A DNA stretch of 8,524 nt. Origin: Planctomycetota bacterium (lineage in GTDB: Bacteria; Planctomycetota; Phycisphaerae; Sedimentisphaerales; Anaerobacaceae). Shown piece by piece: positions 1 to 6,051 of this stretch. A program made the translations under genes and the position numbers. Within the stretch, counting starts at the first letter, position 1; every line of letters begins with the position of its first letter. Location: the NCBI GenBank assembly GCA_017885385.1, contig JAFNGF010000152.1, positions 4,193 to 12,716 on the forward strand, read 5' to 3'. The notes under the pieces were generated by a model. It saw nothing but the letters and a program-made list of their open reading frames with translations. It was not told where the DNA came from and searched no databases.

Positions 1-645
1 AAAATGGGCAAAAGCCTGAATAACTTCATCACGCTGAAACAGGCTTTTGCAGGCGAGCATGAAAGGTTAACCAAAGCATACGACCCACTGGCGATAAGAC
101 AATTGATTTTGACCAGCCATTACAGAAGCCCGCTGGATTTTTCAGATGCAGCTCTTTCTGCTGCGCAGAGCGGCTTTGATAAAATAAGTCAGGCAGTAAC
201 TGCCGTAAGAAAACAAATGGTACAGGCGATAGAAGGTGAAGTTGATGAAAAAGTAACAGCGCAGTTGCAGCAGTTGAAAGAGAAATTTGAAGCTGCGATG
301 GATGACGACCTGAATACCGCTGTTGCTCTATCCGTCATCTTTGAACTGGCCCGGCTGGCAAGCAAATCGCTCGCAACCACAGCTCAGACCTTGCGTGCAA
401 TAGATGATTTATTCACACGACTTGGCAGGAAGGTCTTGGGAATAGTTAAAGATGAGTACGAGCGTCAAAATATGGCAGATGCTATCAAGAGATATGAGCT
501 AGCCATCGGAGGATTCATTGAGTTGCGAAACGATGCTCGAATACAAAAAGATTTTGCCCTCGCTGATCGAATACGAGAAATATTAGGATCGGTTGGTATT
601 GTACTTGAAGATAAGCCTGATCGTACGACCTGGAGATTAGGATGA
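1..645 (+). CDS. cysS: Cysteinyl-tRNA synthetase, C-terminal part (5' end outside the window)
   Basis: Class I aminoacyl-tRNA synthetase that charges tRNA-Cys in the cytoplasm. The reading frame is open from base 1 and reads K-M-G-K-S-L-N-N-F, which matches the KMSKS ATP-binding loop and following LGNF of CysS with Gly in place of the first Ser. The ATG at 4 is therefore an internal Met of this loop, not a start, and the catalytic Rossmann domain lies upstream of the window. After the loop come the helical DALR-type domain (AIRQLILTSHYRSPLDFS, then DDDLNTAVALSVIFEL) and the usual C-terminal segment with ADRIREIL and a final TTWRLG, typical of CysS ends. The TGA stop overlaps the ruvC start as ATGA, so the two genes are probably cotranscribed and translationally coupled. 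Identification is firm; only the N-terminal part is missing. Confidence 0.93.
   Translation, partial: KMGKSLNNFITLKQAFAGEHERLTKAYDPLAIRQLILTSHYRSPLDFSDAALSAAQSGFDKISQAVTAVRKQMVQAIEGEVDEKVTAQLQQLKEKFEAAMDDDLNTAVALSVIFELARLASKSLATTAQTLRAIDDLFTRLGRKVLGIVKDEYERQNMADAIKRYELAIGGFIELRNDARIQKDFALADRIREILGSVGIVLEDKPDRTTWRLG
632..635 (+). promoter_or_regulatory. Ribosome binding site of ruvC inside the end of cysS
   Basis: GGAG lies 6 nt before the ATG at 642, within the last codons of cysS. It is one of the few clear Shine-Dalgarno motifs in the window and supports the overlapping ATGA start for ruvC. Confidence 0.6.
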
Positions 646-1142
646 AAATACTCGGCATTGATCCCGGCTTGCGGGTCTGCGGATACGCGTGCTTGGAAAG
701 CGACGGCGATAAGGATACACTTGTTGAAGCGGGCGTTCTGCGAACGTCCGGCGGCTCAGCTTTAGAGGCGAAACTGAATCAGATCGCTGAGGACATGGAC
801 TGTCTTTTGGAAAAGTTCGGGCCTGAGATTGTTGCTGTGGAGCAGTTGTACTCGCACTATACACACCCAAGGACAGCGATACTGATGGGACACGCAAGGG
901 GCGTTATATTACAAAGGTGTGCTCAAGCCGGCGTTGAAGTTAAGAGCTTTAGTGCGACGCGCATAAAAAAGTCCATTACCGGCAACGGCAGGGCGTCAAA
1001 AGAACAGGTGCAGAGAACCATTCAGACGGTTTTATCTTTGTCATGCCTTCCGGAGCCGAGCGATGTGGCAGACGCTATCGCCGCGGCGATTTGCTGCGCA
1101 AATTCGTTCGGAATAGCGCAACCAGCGGGAACCCCCCAGTAA
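642..1142 (+). CDS. ruvC: Crossover junction endodeoxyribonuclease RuvC
   Basis: Dimeric RNase H-fold nuclease that resolves Holliday junctions handed over by RuvAB. The 166-residue length is close to the family norm (E. coli 173). Acidic active-site residues are visible in the right order: D7 in GIDPGLRVCGYA, E67 in VAVEQLY, and D141/D144 in SDVADAIAAAI. The segment TRIKKSITGNGRASKEQVQ (about 106-124) is the conserved DNA-binding stretch. The start ATG overlaps the cysS stop and has a GGAG Shine-Dalgarno. The last codons (PAGTPQ) run into an inverted repeat, and the TAA stop lies in the four-base loop of a small hairpin. It is separated from ruvA by a repeat-filled 123-bp spacer, whereas ruvC and ruvA are often nearly adjacent. 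Confidence 0.96.
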   Translation: MKILGIDPGLRVCGYACLESDGDKDTLVEAGVLRTSGGSALEAKLNQIAEDMDCLLEKFGPEIVAVEQLYSHYTHPRTAILMGHARGVILQRCAQAGVEVKSFSATRIKKSITGNGRASKEQVQRTIQTVLSLSCLPEPSDVADAIAAAICCANSFGIAQPAGTPQ

Positions 1143-1148
1143 ACTGGG
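1135..1148 (+). other. Hairpin with the ruvC stop codon in its loop
   Basis: CCCAG (1135-1139) and CTGGG (1144-1148) pair around the loop TAAA, and that loop contains the TAA stop of ruvC. The CTGGG arm can instead pair with TCCCAG at 1245-1250, so two structures compete for it. There is no T-run after it, so it is not a classic terminator. Whether it regulates anything is unknown. Confidence 0.45.
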
Positions 1149-1250
1149 AGGCTAAATAAAGGGAAATATTTAGCCCCGCAATCCTTCGACCGTGCTCAGA
1201 GCTTGCCCTGAGTTGTGTCGAAGGGACAAGTTTATTGCGGGGTTTCCCAG
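1144..1250 (+). repeat. Nested inverted repeats filling the ruvC-ruvA spacer (possible three-way-junction RNA)
   Basis: Four sets of complementary arms nest without crossing. CTGGGA (1144-1149) pairs with TCCCAG (1245-1250). Inside are a self-contained hairpin GCTAAATA/TATTTAGC (1151-1158 with 1167-1174) and a long arm CCCCGCAAT/ATTGCGGGG (1174-1182 with 1234-1242). The two share base 1174. The long arm carries the CCTTCGAC palindrome at its tip. This is a three-way junction of about 107 nt occupying nearly all of the spacer, and no ORF lies in it. It could be a structured RNA, a short non-autonomous mobile element, or palindromes stacked by repeated insertion. The base pairing is visible; any function is inference. 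Confidence 0.55.
1183..1224 (+). repeat. Complete CCTTCGAC...GTCGAAGG palindromic (REP-like) element
   Basis: Outer arms CCTTCGAC (1183-1190) and GTCGAAGG (1217-1224) match over 8 bp. After a 4x4 mismatched internal loop, CTCAG (1195-1199) pairs with CTGAG (1208-1212) around a short loop. Half-copies of the same motif occur at 6403-6425 and 6992-7011 inside another gene, so this is a dispersed family and not a local hairpin. From general knowledge, similar short palindromes are abundant in many environmental genomes and are often translated by accident in gene predictions. Confidence 0.8.
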
Positions 1251-1265
1251 AATTAGAGAAAAGTA

Positions 1266-1892
1266 ATGATCGCCAGAATAGAGGGCAAACTTCTTAAACT
1301 TGACAGCGGCAGTGCCCTGGTGCAGGTAGGGCCGGTCGCCTACGAGGTGATGCTGCCAGGCTACTGCATAAGCGCCCTGTCGGATAAGATCGGCTCAAAC
1401 ATTGCTCTTTGCACTATGGAATACTATGAAGGAGCACCGGGTGGCGGTAATCTCGTGCCGAGAATGGTGGGTTTCTTAAGTGCGGAAGAGAGGGATTTTT
1501 TCACCAAATTTACCAGCGTCAAGGGAATAGGCGTAAAAAGGGGATTACGGTCTCTGAGCATTCCCATAGCTACTATAGCAGCAGCAATAGAGGACGGCGA
1601 CGATAAGACATTGATGACGCTTGACGGCGTGGGCAAAAGGATGGCTCAGCAAATCATCGCTGCGTTAAAGGGCAAATTAAAAGCTTTTGCAGTGGGAGCT
1701 GAATCAGTACGGCTCGAAGCAAGGTTTAAGCCGTTCCAGATTGAGGCGATGGAGGTCCTTATTGCCTGGGGCGAGAAAAGAAATGAGGCGTTGGAGCTGA
1801 TTCAGTTAGCCTGCGAAAAGCACCCCGACATAAACACGGCTGAGGCCCTGGTACCATTGGTGTATAGGCTCAAACAAGGTGTCGAAGTCTAA
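1266..1892 (+). CDS. ruvA: Holliday junction branch migration complex subunit RuvA
   Basis: Tetrameric DNA-binding subunit that holds the four-way junction flat and loads two RuvB rings. Domain I (about 1-65) is the OB fold, beginning MIARIEGKLLKL and containing GPVAYEV. Domain II carries two helix-hairpin-helix motifs, SVKGIGVKRGLRSL (about 84-97) and TLDGVGKRMAQQIIAALKGKL (about 118-138), where the family usually has GIGPK and GIGKKTAERI. Domain III (about 155-205) is the flexible RuvB-binding end. The 208-residue length is normal. The sequence is fairly divergent, as seen in several non-proteobacterial lineages. The ATG at 1266 fits the conserved MI.R..G start; upstream there is only a weak purine-rich stretch (GAGAAAAG). 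It lies between ruvC and ruvB, separated from both by repeats. Confidence 0.93.
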   Translation: MIARIEGKLLKLDSGSALVQVGPVAYEVMLPGYCISALSDKIGSNIALCTMEYYEGAPGGGNLVPRMVGFLSAEERDFFTKFTSVKGIGVKRGLRSLSIPIATIAAAIEDGDDKTLMTLDGVGKRMAQQIIAALKGKLKAFAVGAESVRLEARFKPFQIEAMEVLIAWGEKRNEALELIQLACEKHPDINTAEALVPLVYRLKQGVEV

Positions 1893-1895
1893 AAA

Positions 1896-1930
1896 AATAG
1901 TCAATAGTAAATAGTCAATAACAAATGGTG
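1896..1930 (+). repeat. AATAGTN heptamer tandem repeat containing the ruvB start
   Basis: Five consecutive 7-bp units: AATAGTC, AATAGTA, AATAGTC, AATAACA, AATGGTG. The array starts 4 bp after the ruvA stop and fills the rest of the ruvA-ruvB gap. The ruvB ATG (1925-1927) lies in the fifth unit, so the start region appears to be made of repeat. There is no Shine-Dalgarno motif in the array. Confidence 0.75.
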
Positions 1931-2962
1931 ATAGGTAGAACCATAAGCAGCCAGGCATTAAATGAGGCCGAGGAAACTTTCAATATCTCACTTCGGCCAA
2001 AGTTTCTGGATGAATGTATAGGCCAGCGCAGCGTTAAAGAAAAGCTTGCCATCGCCATAGAAGCAGCCAAACAGCGGCGCGAGCCGTTGGAGCATATTCT
2101 GTTTTACGGCCCGCCGGGTCTTGGCAAAACCACGCTGGCTCATGTTGTGGCAAATGAGATGGCCGCAAGGATTCGCTGCTCATCGGGGCCGGCTTTGACC
2201 AAGGCCGGCGACGTGATGGGCCTTCTGAGCAATATAAATACCGGCGATGTGCTTTTCATCGACGAGGTTCACCGGCTCAGCACACCGGTCGAAGAATTTA
2301 TTTATCCGGCGATGGAGGAATTCAGGGTCGATTTTACCGTTGACAGCGGTCTGCACGCAAAGACGATAAACTTCCCGCTGAAGCGCTTTACCCTTATTGG
2401 CGCGACGACACGGGCAGGCCTATTAAGTGCACCGCTTCGCAGCCGATTCGGAATGCTCTATCATCTGGATTTTTACAGCAGTAGCGACTTGACAGAGATA
2501 TTAGTCAGGTCGGCCCAGCTTTTGCAGCTTTCGTGTGAGGATGGGACGCTCCAGTTGATTGCCAGCCGGTCGCGCGGAACGCCTCGCGTGGCAAATCGGC
2601 TGCTAAAGCGGGTGCGCGACTATGCGCAGGTTAAAGGCTCAGGATTGCTCAGTACCGAAATAGTCGAAAATGCGCTGAAGATGGAGCAGATTGATCCGCT
2701 GGGCCTGGATGAATTGGATAGAGCCTTTCTGCGTGCGCTTGTCAATGTTTATGATGGAGGACCGGCGGGAATTGATGCGATCGCCGCCACGCTGGGCGAA
2801 GAAAGGGACACGCTCGAAGATGTAGTTGAGCCATACCTTCTGCAGGTCGGATTTTTACGTCGGACTAAGCGCGGAAGAGAAGTCACCAAGCAAGCATGCG
2901 AACATCTGGGCCTAAAGGAGCATAAAAAGAAAGGCAGTCCTGACCAGCCGGGGCTATTTTGA
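1925..2962 (+). CDS. ruvB: Holliday junction branch migration ATPase RuvB
   Basis: AAA+ hexameric motor (EC 3.6.4.12) that pulls DNA through the RuvA-bound junction. The Walker A motif GPPGLGKT is at 62-69 and Walker B LFIDE at 110-114, followed by VHRL. Sensor 1 GATTRAG is at 159-165, the arginine finger is R174 in LRSRFGM, and sensor 2 GTPRVANRLL is at 218-227. A C-terminal winged-helix DNA-binding domain runs from about 260 to 330 (GGPAGIDAIAATLGEERDT, then QVGFLRRTKRGREVT). The 345 residues match the family. An in-frame TAA at 1919-1921 limits the start to the ATG at 1925 or the adjacent GTG at 1928. Neither has a Shine-Dalgarno, since the leader is an AATAGTN repeat. The end PDQPGLF is followed by a weak terminator-like hairpin. 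Confidence 0.97.
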   Translation: MVIGRTISSQALNEAEETFNISLRPKFLDECIGQRSVKEKLAIAIEAAKQRREPLEHILFYGPPGLGKTTLAHVVANEMAARIRCSSGPALTKAGDVMGLLSNINTGDVLFIDEVHRLSTPVEEFIYPAMEEFRVDFTVDSGLHAKTINFPLKRFTLIGATTRAGLLSAPLRSRFGMLYHLDFYSSSDLTEILVRSAQLLQLSCEDGTLQLIASRSRGTPRVANRLLKRVRDYAQVKGSGLLSTEIVENALKMEQIDPLGLDELDRAFLRALVNVYDGGPAGIDAIAATLGEERDTLEDVVEPYLLQVGFLRRTKRGREVTKQACEHLGLKEHKKKGSPDQPGLF

Positions 2963-2965
2963 ACG

Positions 2966-2991
2966 GGCAAATCGCGGCCTTGCCACTTTTT
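2966..2991 (+). terminator. Possible weak Rho-independent terminator after ruvB
   Basis: GGCAA (2966-2970) and TTGCC (2980-2984) form a 5-bp stem with a 9-nt loop, followed two bases later by TTTTT. It starts 4 nt after the ruvB stop, where the cysS-ruv group would be expected to end. The stem is short, so read-through into the next gene is likely. Confidence 0.35.
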
Positions 2992-3008
2992 CTAATACGA
3001 ATCCAATT

Positions 3009-4061
3009 ATGAAAATTGCCTTTGGAGTTTTTGACTGGGGGATCGGACACGCCACAAGGGACATACCTTTAATTGCGGAGCTTCTCAAAGCCAACGAGGT
3101 GCACATTATATCAACGGGCAGGGCTTTGAAACTCCTGAAAGACCATTTTGCAGACAGATGCACCTACCACGACGTTCCCAGCGTCTATCCGCCCTACACG
3201 AAAACGCCTTTCTTTAAGGTGAAGTTTGCTTTTGTCTCGCCAAAAATGATTAGGAGTTTGCAATACGCCAGAGACAAAACACGAAAAATCCTGGATGAAG
3301 TCTTCGACAAAGTAATCTCCGACTGCCGATATGATGTCTATGACAAGCCGGACAATTCATATCTTATTAATCATCAGTTAAAGTTCAAAACGCCTTTCGG
3401 AGCGGAAAGAATTTTTGAGAAGTGGCTTGCCTCGAGGATGAAAAGATATAAGTACATCATCGTACCTGATTTCGAAGACAACAACCTTACCGGCAGACTC
3501 TCCCATAATTTGAGATACATAAGTAAGGACAAAATAAGGTACATCGGAATACTTTCCCATGTCAGAAAAATAGATCTGCCCGAAGACGTAGAATACTTCA
3601 TTTCCCTTTCAGGCGCGGAGCCTCAAAGAACGATACTTCAAAAAAAGATAATCCGCCAATTGAACGAGCTGGAAGGAAAGGTCGTAATCGCCGGCGGCAA
3701 TCCGGATAGCGCAGCGAACAGCTCTTACGATAACGTTGCGTTTTATAGCTTTTTGGGCGCGGAACAGCAAGAAAATATTATGAATCGAGCGAAATTCATA
3801 ATAGCCCGGCCGGGCTATACAACCGTTATGGAGCTTGCAGAGCTGAATAAAAGAAAGGTATTATTTCTGCCCACGCCCGGTCAAACCGAACAGGAATATT
3901 TAGCGGACTACTACGAGAAACAAAAATACTTCCACCACGTCAGCCAATACCGACTTAAACTGAAAGAGGCAATTGAAGAATGTACGGAATTCACAGGTTT
4001 TAATCCTCTCTGGAAGACGGAGCGGTCCGTAGAGGAATTTATGCAGGCAATCACCTCTTGA
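3009..4061 (+). CDS. GT-B-fold glycosyltransferase-like protein (MurG/GT28-related)
   Basis: Probably transfers a sugar from a nucleotide donor to an unidentified acceptor. The N-terminus has a first beta strand MKIAFGVFD followed by the loop GIGHATRDIP (11-20), which is the glycine-rich GxGHxxR motif of GT28/GT1-type enzymes, then HIISTGRALKLLK. The C-terminal half has the donor-binding pattern FIIARPGYTTVMELAEL (264-279), with the R-P-G-Y turn and E275, then KVLFLPTPGQTEQEYLA (283-299), as in MurG-like enzymes and predicted group-1 transferases. The 350 residues have no signal peptide or obvious membrane helix, so it is cytoplasmic or peripheral. The middle (about 60-180) is rich in Lys, Tyr and Phe and I do not recognise it. 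No Shine-Dalgarno is visible before the ATG. Several stretches are AT-richer than ruvB, which hints at a separate history. It overlaps the convergent PAP2 gene by 11 bp. The superfamily is fairly sure; the substrate is unknown. Confidence 0.75.
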   Translation: MKIAFGVFDWGIGHATRDIPLIAELLKANEVHIISTGRALKLLKDHFADRCTYHDVPSVYPPYTKTPFFKVKFAFVSPKMIRSLQYARDKTRKILDEVFDKVISDCRYDVYDKPDNSYLINHQLKFKTPFGAERIFEKWLASRMKRYKYIIVPDFEDNNLTGRLSHNLRYISKDKIRYIGILSHVRKIDLPEDVEYFISLSGAEPQRTILQKKIIRQLNELEGKVVIAGGNPDSAANSSYDNVAFYSFLGAEQQENIMNRAKFIIARPGYTTVMELAELNKRKVLFLPTPGQTEQEYLADYYEKQKYFHHVSQYRLKLKEAIEECTEFTGFNPLWKTERSVEEFMQAITS

Positions 4062-4713
4062 TGTAGGGCACAATTTTCGCGAGCACGGCATTGCCAATCT
4101 TATAAGAACAATACGTTATGAAAAAAGCGGAAAAAACGTCGATGCTATAATGGGCGTGGGTAACCAAAACAACGATTCCCATAAATACTGAGCCGCAGAG
4201 AAAGAAATATCTTATTTTCCCCTGGAATAAGAGAAATCCCAAAAAGGGAATCGCTGTGTGCCCCGAGAAAAACATATCATTTTGAAAACTCAGCCCCTTG
4301 AAAATCCACGGAAAACTAACTGGTATCGCGTCCGGTGGCGTTCCAAGATGGGTAAAAACAAGAAACATGGCTCTGAGCACAACCAGAAAACTGAACTGGC
4401 TGGCTACTACATGCAGAGTCCTTATGTGGAAAAGCAAAGGATACGAAAACAGCGTGATACAAAGCGCAAGATAGCCGTAGATATAGGAGAAAGTCGCATC
4501 GATAGGACCAATGTGGTCCAAAATCAAATCGGGCACGTGAGCAACCTTTGTTGTGGAGACGTAAACCCCAGAAAGATAATCCAGAAAAGTGGCAATTACA
4601 GCAATTATCAAAGACAGTAAGATAAGGTATCTATACTCAAAGAACTCGTTCCTCCACTCACGAAAACCTCTCTTGAAGTATTCTCTTGTCGTAGCCATCA
4701 ATATCGCAGCCAT
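4051..4713 (-). CDS. Membrane PAP2 / sphingomyelin-synthase-like phosphatase or phosphotransferase
   Basis: Small integral membrane protein of 220 residues. Hydrophobic helices lie at about 29-48, 74-95, 103-121, 154-164, 167-185 and 190-205. Catalytic signatures are NDMFFSGHTA (145-154) with H152, and HAHYSIDVFSAFF (186-198) with H188 and D192. This is the His-His-Asp layout of the PAP2 superfamily, and the YSIDVFSA form is closest to the PAP2_C group that includes sphingomyelin synthases. It would hydrolyse a lipid phosphate or move a phospho-headgroup between lipids. The start may be Met1 or Met6 (ATG at 4698); neither has a convincing ribosome site. It lies 30 bp downstream of recO and is probably last in that operon. 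Its 3' end overlaps the convergent glycosyltransferase gene. The family is clear; the substrate is not. Confidence 0.8.
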   Translation of the reverse strand: MAAILMATTREYFKRGFREWRNEFFEYRYLILLSLIIAVIATFLDYLSGVYVSTTKVAHVPDLILDHIGPIDATFSYIYGYLALCITLFSYPLLFHIRTLHVVASQFSFLVVLRAMFLVFTHLGTPPDAIPVSFPWIFKGLSFQNDMFFSGHTAIPFLGFLLFQGKIRYFFLCGSVFMGIVVLVTHAHYSIDVFSAFFITYCSYKIGNAVLAKIVPYIKR

Positions 4714-4743
4714 CTTGCTCGAATTAGCCCAGCTTGGATTATG

Positions 4744-5514
4744 TTACGTTAGAGCGTTTAGGTTTTTCAACATTTGTTTTGTCATTTTGGATGGTCGGCC
4801 CAGAAGCGAAGTTATGTGTGAAATCAGCACCTTTTCAATTTCGCTCAGCGTTTTCTCATTTGATTCAGCGAGCTGTTTCAAATTGGCCAAGCAGACCACG
4901 GCATTTTTCGTCAGCGGAATTCTATCGGGAAAGCTACCCTCACAATCTCTGCAAACCAGGCCGTTTGCGGAACTGCTGAAATACAACTGCCATCTCGCAT
5001 CTCGTACCTCGTATCTCGTTTTGCAGTTTGCACAACGATTCAGCACAGGCATTAGGCCGATTTCCCTAAGCAAAGTCAATTGAAATAGTACAAGTAATAA
5101 TAGTACATCTCGTCCCTCGCTCCTCGTTTGTCGCCCTTCGCCGTTATCTTGCAGAAACTGAATGAAACTATCGAAAAGTCCTGGATGTGGGTCGTTATCA
5201 TGCGTCAGGTTGTTTACTAAGTCAGCCGCGAATAAAACGCAATTAAGAGCAAAAAAATCGACGGATAGCTGTGTTAGGCCGGGCTGTTGCTCGAACTCAG
5301 TTAGAGTAGCAAGTTTCTCCTTGGTTGAATCTGAAAAGACAATTCTGCCGAAGGATAGTATCTCGATGGGACCATCAAACGCCGACCTGGGTCTTTTGGA
5401 GCCTTTGGCGATGGCGTGAATCTTGCCGTTTGCCCTGGCAAAGAATGTCACTATCTGGGATGTCTCGGAATAATCGACCGCATGTATACAGATAGCTATG
5501 TCCTTAGTCAACAT
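4744..5514 (-). CDS. recO: DNA repair protein RecO
   Basis: Recombination mediator that with RecR loads RecA onto SSB-coated single-stranded DNA. The N-terminal OB fold is seen in VDYSETSQIVTFFARANGKIHAIAKGSKRPRS (13-44), which has the family's Y.E...V..F....G.......G..R..S pattern. A helical domain follows with LLREIGLMPVL (148-158), then a four-cysteine zinc finger at C161, C164, C188 and C191. The 256 residues are normal. Two 7-bp tandem repeats lie inside the coding sequence in frame: one encodes residues 125-136 between helices, the other residues 166-174 between the two CxxC pairs. Both places are variable loops in the family. The start ATG at 5514 is the first one after an in-frame stop, but has no clear Shine-Dalgarno. 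It is 39 bp downstream of ybeY. Confidence 0.92.
   Translation of the reverse strand: MLTKDIAICIHAVDYSETSQIVTFFARANGKIHAIAKGSKRPRSAFDGPIEILSFGRIVFSDSTKEKLATLTEFEQQPGLTQLSVDFFALNCVLFAADLVNNLTHDNDPHPGLFDSFIQFLQDNGEGRQTRSEGRDVLLLLVLFQLTLLREIGLMPVLNRCANCKTRYEVRDARWQLYFSSSANGLVCRDCEGSFPDRIPLTKNAVVCLANLKQLAESNEKTLSEIEKVLISHITSLLGRPSKMTKQMLKNLNALT
4992..5019. repeat. ATCTCGN heptamer repeat inside recO (zinc-finger loop)
   Basis: Four 7-bp units on the + strand: ATCTCGC, ATCTCGT, ACCTCGT, ATCTCGT. They are translated on the - strand as TRYEVRDAR, lying between the two CxxC pairs of RecO. The 28-bp length is not a multiple of three, so the net addition relative to an ancestor must have been 21 bp or compensated. 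Confidence 0.75.
5107..5141. repeat. Second, degenerate CTCG-heptamer repeat inside recO
   Basis: Five 7-bp units on the + strand: ATCTCGT, CCCTCGC, TCCTCGT, TTGTCGC, CCTTCGC. They are translated as GEGRQTRSEGRD, a charged low-complexity stretch between two helices of RecO. It shares the NNCTCGN core with the repeat at 4992-5019. Confidence 0.65.
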
Positions 5515-5553
5515 ATCTATGGCACGCAGTCAGCAACCAGGCATACGCACTAC

Positions 5554-6045
5554 TCATGCTTTTGTGCTCTTACACTTTCGGATTCTCGTTTTTTTATTAT
5601 ACACCACACCGTAGCCAAGCTGCCGCAGTATTTCGTCTTCAGCATCGTGCATCTTCCGGGCCTGCTCTTGCGTCGAATCGTCGAAACCAAGATTGTGCAG
5701 CATGCTGTGCGTGACGTAAAGAGCCAGCTCGGCCTGGCTGGAATGGCCCCGCCAATTCGCCTCTTTGACGGCTAATTCACCGTTGATGACCAGCTCGAAT
5801 GACGCCGATGACGAACATCCGCACTCATCACCGTCAGAAAGATCGAAGCTCAGGCAATCGGTACGGACGTTGCGACCGAGGAATTGGCGGTTTATTCTGC
5901 GAATCTGGGCGTCATCTACTATTGCAACGCTAACCGCTGCTTTTGAGAGGTCAAAACGACGGCAAATAGTTTTGACCAGCTCCTCAAGCTTGCGGATAGA
6001 AACGTCAATATCCTGGAATTTCTTGGTGATTTGAACAAGGATCAT
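5554..6045 (-). CDS. ybeY: Endoribonuclease YbeY (rRNA maturation factor)
   Basis: Metal-dependent RNase acting in 16S rRNA 3'-end processing and ribosome quality control. The family motifs are present: a central strand with NRQFLGRNVRTDCLSFDL (52-69), equivalent to the usual TDVLSF, and the metal site THSMLHNLGFDD (112-123) followed by M132 and an acidic helix AEDEIL. H113 and H117 match the first two ligands of HxxxHxxGYDH. The third position is D123 where most homologues have His. The usual GDI.I strand is altered to FELVINGELAV. The 163 residues are normal. It starts 6 bp after the HD gene with no strong ribosome site, so coupling is likely. Assignment is firm from motif and context; the metal-site substitution deserves a check. 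Confidence 0.9.
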   Translation of the reverse strand: MILVQITKKFQDIDVSIRKLEELVKTICRRFDLSKAAVSVAIVDDAQIRRINRQFLGRNVRTDCLSFDLSDGDECGCSSSASFELVINGELAVKEANWRGHSSQAELALYVTHSMLHNLGFDDSTQEQARKMHDAEDEILRQLGYGVVYNKKTRIRKCKSTKA

Positions 6046-6051
6046 AGTTTT

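Noticed and set aside
1..30. KMGKS in place of KMSKS in cysteinyl-tRNA synthetase as a sign of a defective enzyme
   Set aside because: The first Ser of this loop varies among class I synthetases and the rest of the gene is intact, so this is likely normal variation.
2959..3008. Promoter for the glycosyltransferase gene in the ruvB downstream gap
   Set aside because: TTGAAC and TAATAC are present but 28 bp apart, and TTGCCA to TAATAC is far too close; no pair with 16-18 bp spacing was found.
3009..4061. Naming the glycosyltransferase murG
   Set aside because: The GxGH and RPGY...E patterns are shared widely in the GT-B superfamily, the central region does not look like MurG, and no cell-wall genes surround it.
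4258..4620. 120-codon open frame on the + strand
   Set aside because: It lies wholly antisense to the PAP2 gene, has no recognisable domain, and is rich in Lys/Arg/Asn as expected from the complement of a membrane-protein gene.
5084..5107. AATAGTACA direct repeat in recO (5084-5092 and 5099-5107)
   Set aside because: It encodes a leucine-rich helix in a conserved position and has only two copies, so it may simply reflect similar codons.
4992..5141. CRISPR-like array
   Set aside because: Units are 7 bp with no spacers, lie within a conserved gene, and no cas gene is present.
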